Positions 22,389 to 26,040 of a stretch of DNA of 26,040 nucleotides are shown piece by piece. The number at the start of each line of letters is the position of its first letter. Position 1 is the stretch's first letter. A program made the translations under genes and the position numbers. Under the pieces are notes generated by a model, which searched no databases, was not told the DNA's origin, and was given only the letters and a program-made list of their open reading frames with translations. The DNA is from Nephromyces sp. MM_2019 (taxonomy: Eukaryota; Apicomplexa; Aconoidasida; Nephromycida): the NCBI GenBank assembly GCA_015657535.1, contig JADHZB010000559.1, positions 1 through 26,040 of the forward strand. The letters run 5' to 3'.

Positions 22389-23468
22389 TTGTGTAACAGT
22401 TCACAAATACAATGTGTCATAGGAATATGCCTAAATGTACCCAAATGATATTTTTTGATAAGCTTCTTTTTGAGCATTGTTAGCTTAAAATTTATTATCA
22501 AAATTGGTTATAAAGTATGAACTTAATATATACACACTACCCAAAACTACTAGTCTCTCTTATATCAATCTACACTTAAAACACTCTAATCTTAACCTTT
22601 TACACATATACACACCTGACCATACATATCAACACACACGTATTCACACACACCTACCCTAGATATTAATACACACATATACACACACTTATCCACACAT
22701 ACATACACACAACTATACCTACCTATACATATATGCATAAACACCTAACCTACCTATACCTATACACAGACACACCTACCCATATATACACATATATACA
22801 TACACACACACCTACTCTCATATATATATATATACATACACAAGGATTCCTAATAAATCCTTTTAGCTCTATAGAGAAAATACTTATGAATTTCGTGCAA
22901 ATACACCCATCACACCCTGAACGAACCTATCACCTGAAATAGTCCATACTCCTCAATCGGCAATTACCTCCGAACCACCAACACCTGCAAAGGTATAATT
23001 ACCTTCAACTCATTCGCCCTCCCCCTCAAGTATAAACCTAATTATTCATTTAGACTATTACCCACTCACCCTATAGCCATAAGGAATCCTCCATACACCA
23101 ATCGTTCACATACCCACAACCCAAAACCATCAAATAGGGCATTAGACATAAGCAACACAGCCACCAAAGCTACCTGAAACACCTCTTCACATTGGAGACA
23201 TAAGATAACACCCATTAGACCTCCAATTCATCTCCCAGTAAACACTAATCCTTCAGTTAGCGACAGCCACAGTTAGCCGCCGCTACAGTCCCCAATCACT
23301 ACTACACACCCTCTAACATACACCTCCCCTATCTATCAGAGACACATCACACAATCCCACCCTCCCAAGACTTCTATTTACCACACGAAGACACGCTTTA
23401 TACCTCCACCCTAGGCGAAGACTCATATATGTCCTCCACACATTACTTGTGACCACTAACACATCACT
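22389..23468 (+). promoter_or_regulatory. G-poor CA/C-rich region and probable leader upstream of MFAP1
   Basis: From about 22520 to 22850 the + strand is CA-rich microsatellite-like DNA. From about 22900 to 23468 it becomes C-rich and less AT-rich, but still G-poor and without repeats, with many stops in all frames. It ends at the MFAP1 start codon. It most likely holds the promoter and 5' untranslated leader. The pattern parallels the C-rich stretch before the gene at 18300. Confidence 0.45.
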
Positions 23469-25801
23469 ATGTCAGCTGGAGACATACACTCAATTTTATA
23501 TAGGGGCGAGGACCCACTCCTCATGAAGAAGAAGCCCAAACAACCTGAACAGCCTAAAGTTCGACGATATTGGCCAGGAAAGGTAAATTATTTTCAAAAT
23601 GTGCGACATTTTGATTATTTTCCATTGTATGTATACATTTTTAATTTAGGCTCCTGAATATGCGGAAGAGGATGATGAATTCGACTCTCCAAAAGACGAG
23701 GAGGATGTTAAGGTTGAACCTGACCTTGAAAATAAGCGAATGTTGAGGTTAACCCAAATACAAAAATGTAATGAAATATGTGTATATTTTCTACACACCC
23801 CTTATTTATAGTTTCTATTAATACATACACACCTTAAACAATTGTTATACCTACACATACCTTGTATACTCTATCAGGTTTAGACAATTTGAATAATTAT
23901 TTGCTTTATTCACACTTTGTACCTTGAATACATATTTATACTAAACACTCATTGATTACATACTCAAACTAAGCAATTGTTCGTTCTAGACACACTCTGT
24001 ATACTCATTGATTATTTTATATACGCACAATATACATTCATTGATTATACATACACAATACAATTCTTACTCTAGCGTCGATTATATGCAAACATGAGAA
24101 ATCATATATATAGCTATCGATGTATCTCAGGCTATATGTGTGTATCACATGTTTAAGTGTATGATTTCCTTTGCACAAACTTATACCTATACCTATATAT
24201 GTATATGTATATATATGTGTATTTGTGTGTATAAGTATGTATATGTATGTATGTGTGTGTATTTCAGCTGATGTTAAGAGTAGACGAGATCGTGCTGTTA
24301 TTGATTTTGATCAAAATAAAAACAATGAACTTCCTTCGGTGAAGATTGTACGTTTCTTATATGAAAATGTGTATATTTACACACACTCAAAGTGTGTAAC
24401 CATTACAAAATATGATTTTTGATACATGTGTGTATAAGTTTTTTTAAGGTGTATATAACCAGTACATATATCTATGTATATAAGGAATTGGTCTGATTTA
24501 AAAGCGTGTGTATGTATACAATTGTTATATAACAAAGTATGTGTGTGTGTAATTATTATATATTCAATGCCACAAAGTACGCTTGTGTAATTATTATCTA
24601 TTCAATATGACAAAGTATGTGTGTGTGTAATTATTATTTATTCAATGACACAAAGCACGTGTGTAATTCTTATCTATTCAATACTACAAAGTATGTGTGT
24701 ATAATTAATTTTTACTATATAGGATATACCCGAAGAAGTATACACACAATCTCAAGATGAAACCCCCGAAGAACGACGAGAAAGAATTCGTCAAAATGCA
24801 CTTAAAAAACGTCAAAATGAAGAAATGGAAATGAAAGAACAAATAGATGAAAGTGAGGATAATTTTATAGACGAATACTCTGAAGAAGAATCGGTAAGTT
24901 TAAACACATACACATATATATATACACAAACACACATACATACATACACACACACACACATACGCACACACACACATATAAACCCACAAGTACACATACA
25001 TACACACACACACACACATACACATACGTATACAAACACATACATACACATATATATACAAACACATACACACACAAAGATTCTTTATACACAAATATAT
25101 ACACTCAGACACACACATACAAATGTACATACACTTGAAAACATATGAATTATCTATATTTAAACATTTAATAGCACTACATGTTTACGTGTGTAGAGTT
25201 TACATATATTTGATCATAATGTGAATCTGTTTAATGTGTGTGTGTATAATTTGTGCTTTGACAATACGTTTACAATTTGTGTGTAAGCTATATGGGTTGT
25301 GTGTACAAACCATGTGATATGTGTATGTGTTTAAATATAGGAATATGAAGAAGAAGGTCCCTCTAGCTTACCCCTTTTGAAACCAGTATTTGTCCCCAAA
25401 GAAAAACGTGACACTATTAAAGAACAAATAGAATTAGAAGTATAGCTTACACACACACACACATACATATACTTAAACATACACACATACAAATATATAT
25501 ATATTTATATATATATATATATATATAAACATTGTCTAAATTTTACAATAATTACAACCCTGTTTTATTTTTTACACACATTAGGCTGAAGAAGAATTAA
25601 GACAAAAATTAGTCATGGAAAAGGTACACACACACATATATCAATCAACCTTAATTTGATAACTAATACATTTATACACACACATATACTTATTTAATTT
25701 ATTTGATACATTCACATATTATAAAAATATTTTAAATTTTTTTTCTTACTGTGTAGCTACAAGCCAAAAAAGTAGAAAGTCAACAACTAGCCACTGAATT
25801 G
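23469..25801 (+). CDS. MFAP1: MFAP1, spliceosomal B-complex protein (5' part; continues past the window)
   Basis: Seven exons are visible: 23469-23582, 23650-23767, 24268-24347, 24723-24893, 25341-25439, 25585-25623 and 25757-25801. They give 222 residues in consistent phases, all with GT-AG borders. Family marks, in order: [15 protein letters not shown] near the N-terminus (human MFAP1 has VKRYVSGKRPDYAP), an acidic segment, [20 protein letters not shown], a second acidic run ([14 protein letters not shown]), then [20 protein letters not shown], which matches the LKPVFI.KKDRVTV.E hallmark of MFAP1. Two short Glu/Lys-rich helical exons follow. MFAP1 is a nuclear pre-mRNA splicing factor that works with PRP38 and SNU23 in the B complex. 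The C-terminal domain should lie downstream, beyond 26040. The start at 23469 is the first Met of an open first exon. Exon 2's end (AAAT, then GTAATG) is the least certain border. Confidence 0.9.
24532..24722 (+). repeat. 36-40-bp tandem repeat ending MFAP1 intron 3
   Basis: Four and a half copies start at 24532, 24572, 24610, 24650 and 24686. Each begins ACAAAGTATGTGTGTG (or close) and continues TAATTATTAT...TATTCAAT. The last partial copy runs into the splice acceptor AG at 24721-24722, so the acceptor polypyrimidine region is made from repeat DNA. Confidence 0.88.
24903..25140 (+). repeat. CA-rich microsatellite in MFAP1 intron 4
   Basis: Imperfect (CA)n with ATAC and ATAT interruptions fills the 5' half of the 447-bp intron. 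It produces overlapping Cys/Val- and Thr/His-rich artefactual reading frames on both strands. Confidence 0.9.
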
Positions 25802-26040
25802 GTAAATTTATATATACACACAGATATATATATACATATTACATGTAAACACACATTATTATGTATATATATAGAATATGTACACACATTCAAATTATAT
25901 TATTATATATATATAGTAAATATGTTAGATTTCTATACAAACTCATATGTGCGTAACAACTTATAATTATATGGTCATATTTAATTTTGTGTGTGTAATC
26001 ATTCTTATACACAATGTGTGTATAATATATATATATATAT
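25802..26040 (+). other. MFAP1 intron 7, incomplete
   Basis: The stretch begins with a GTAAAT donor and continues AT/CA-rich to the window end, finishing in a short AT run. I could not identify the next exon with confidence; it probably lies outside the window. Confidence 0.6.

Noticed and set aside
22733..22942. 69-residue open frame upstream of MFAP1, considered as an upstream exon
   Set aside because: Half is CA-repeat translation and the remainder matches nothing in MFAP1, whose own first exon starts well at 23469.
24812..25148. Overlapping open frames on both strands in 24812-25148
   Set aside because: They arise from the CA microsatellite in MFAP1 intron 4; only 24723-24893 on the + strand is coding.
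1..26040. tRNA, rRNA or transposable-element genes
   Set aside because: I looked for T-arm GGTTCGA-type motifs, rRNA-like blocks, transposase or reverse-transcriptase motifs and terminal repeats, and saw none that hold up by eye.

Overview
The window is AT-rich nuclear DNA from an intron-bearing eukaryote, most likely a unicellular protist. Coding exons are separated by GT-AG introns of about 70-680 bp. Introns and intergenic DNA are full of CA/TG and AT simple repeats. All five complete 3' ends read here use TAA, and the spliced exons are open, which fits the standard nuclear code. There is no operon structure, no rRNA or tRNA that I can see, and no CRISPR array. The taxon cannot be fixed from this window. 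An IFT38-like gene, and a possible dynein-arm docking remnant, suggest a lineage that makes or made cilia or flagella.

Layout. (1) 37-2384 (+): 3' part of a USP12/USP46-type deubiquitinase in eight short exons. (2) 3148-4697 (+): two-exon coiled-coil protein resembling CLUAP1/IFT38, carrying a Ser/Thr-rich insert. (3) 6130-6217 (-): an exon-like fragment reminiscent of outer-dynein-arm docking-complex coiled coils, with an apparent frame break. (4) 6252-8533 (+): a two-exon fusion of pentatricopeptide repeats to a TrmB-type tRNA (guanine-N7) methyltransferase. It lies in a roughly 4-kb stretch (about 5650-9650) that lacks the CA/TG repeats filling the rest of the window. (5) 8534-12415: long gene-free, TG-biased DNA. 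(6) 12416-14001 (-): two-exon PAQR (adiponectin-receptor/hemolysin III family) seven-helix membrane protein. (7) 14002-18299: gene-poor DNA ending in a C-rich leader with hairpins and repeated TTGTCYTCC-like motifs. (8) 18300-21289 (+): six-exon gene of unknown family whose N-terminus fits an N-myristoylation signal. (9) 21290-23468: gene-free DNA with two adjacent minisatellites and a long G-poor leader. (10) 23469-25801 and beyond (+): the 5' part of MFAP1, a spliceosomal B-complex protein, in at least seven exons.

The genes are housekeeping in flavour (ubiquitin removal, ciliary transport, RNA modification, membrane receptor or hydrolase, splicing) and show no evident pathway link. The points most worth a second look are the PPR-methyltransferase fusion with its altered signature motif, the repeat-free island around it, the myristoylation-candidate orphan, and the way non-coding DNA is split into CA-type and TG-type blocks that seem to follow gene orientation. 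All exon boundaries were placed by eye from reading frame, splice dinucleotides and family similarity recalled from knowledge; no alignment or search was run.
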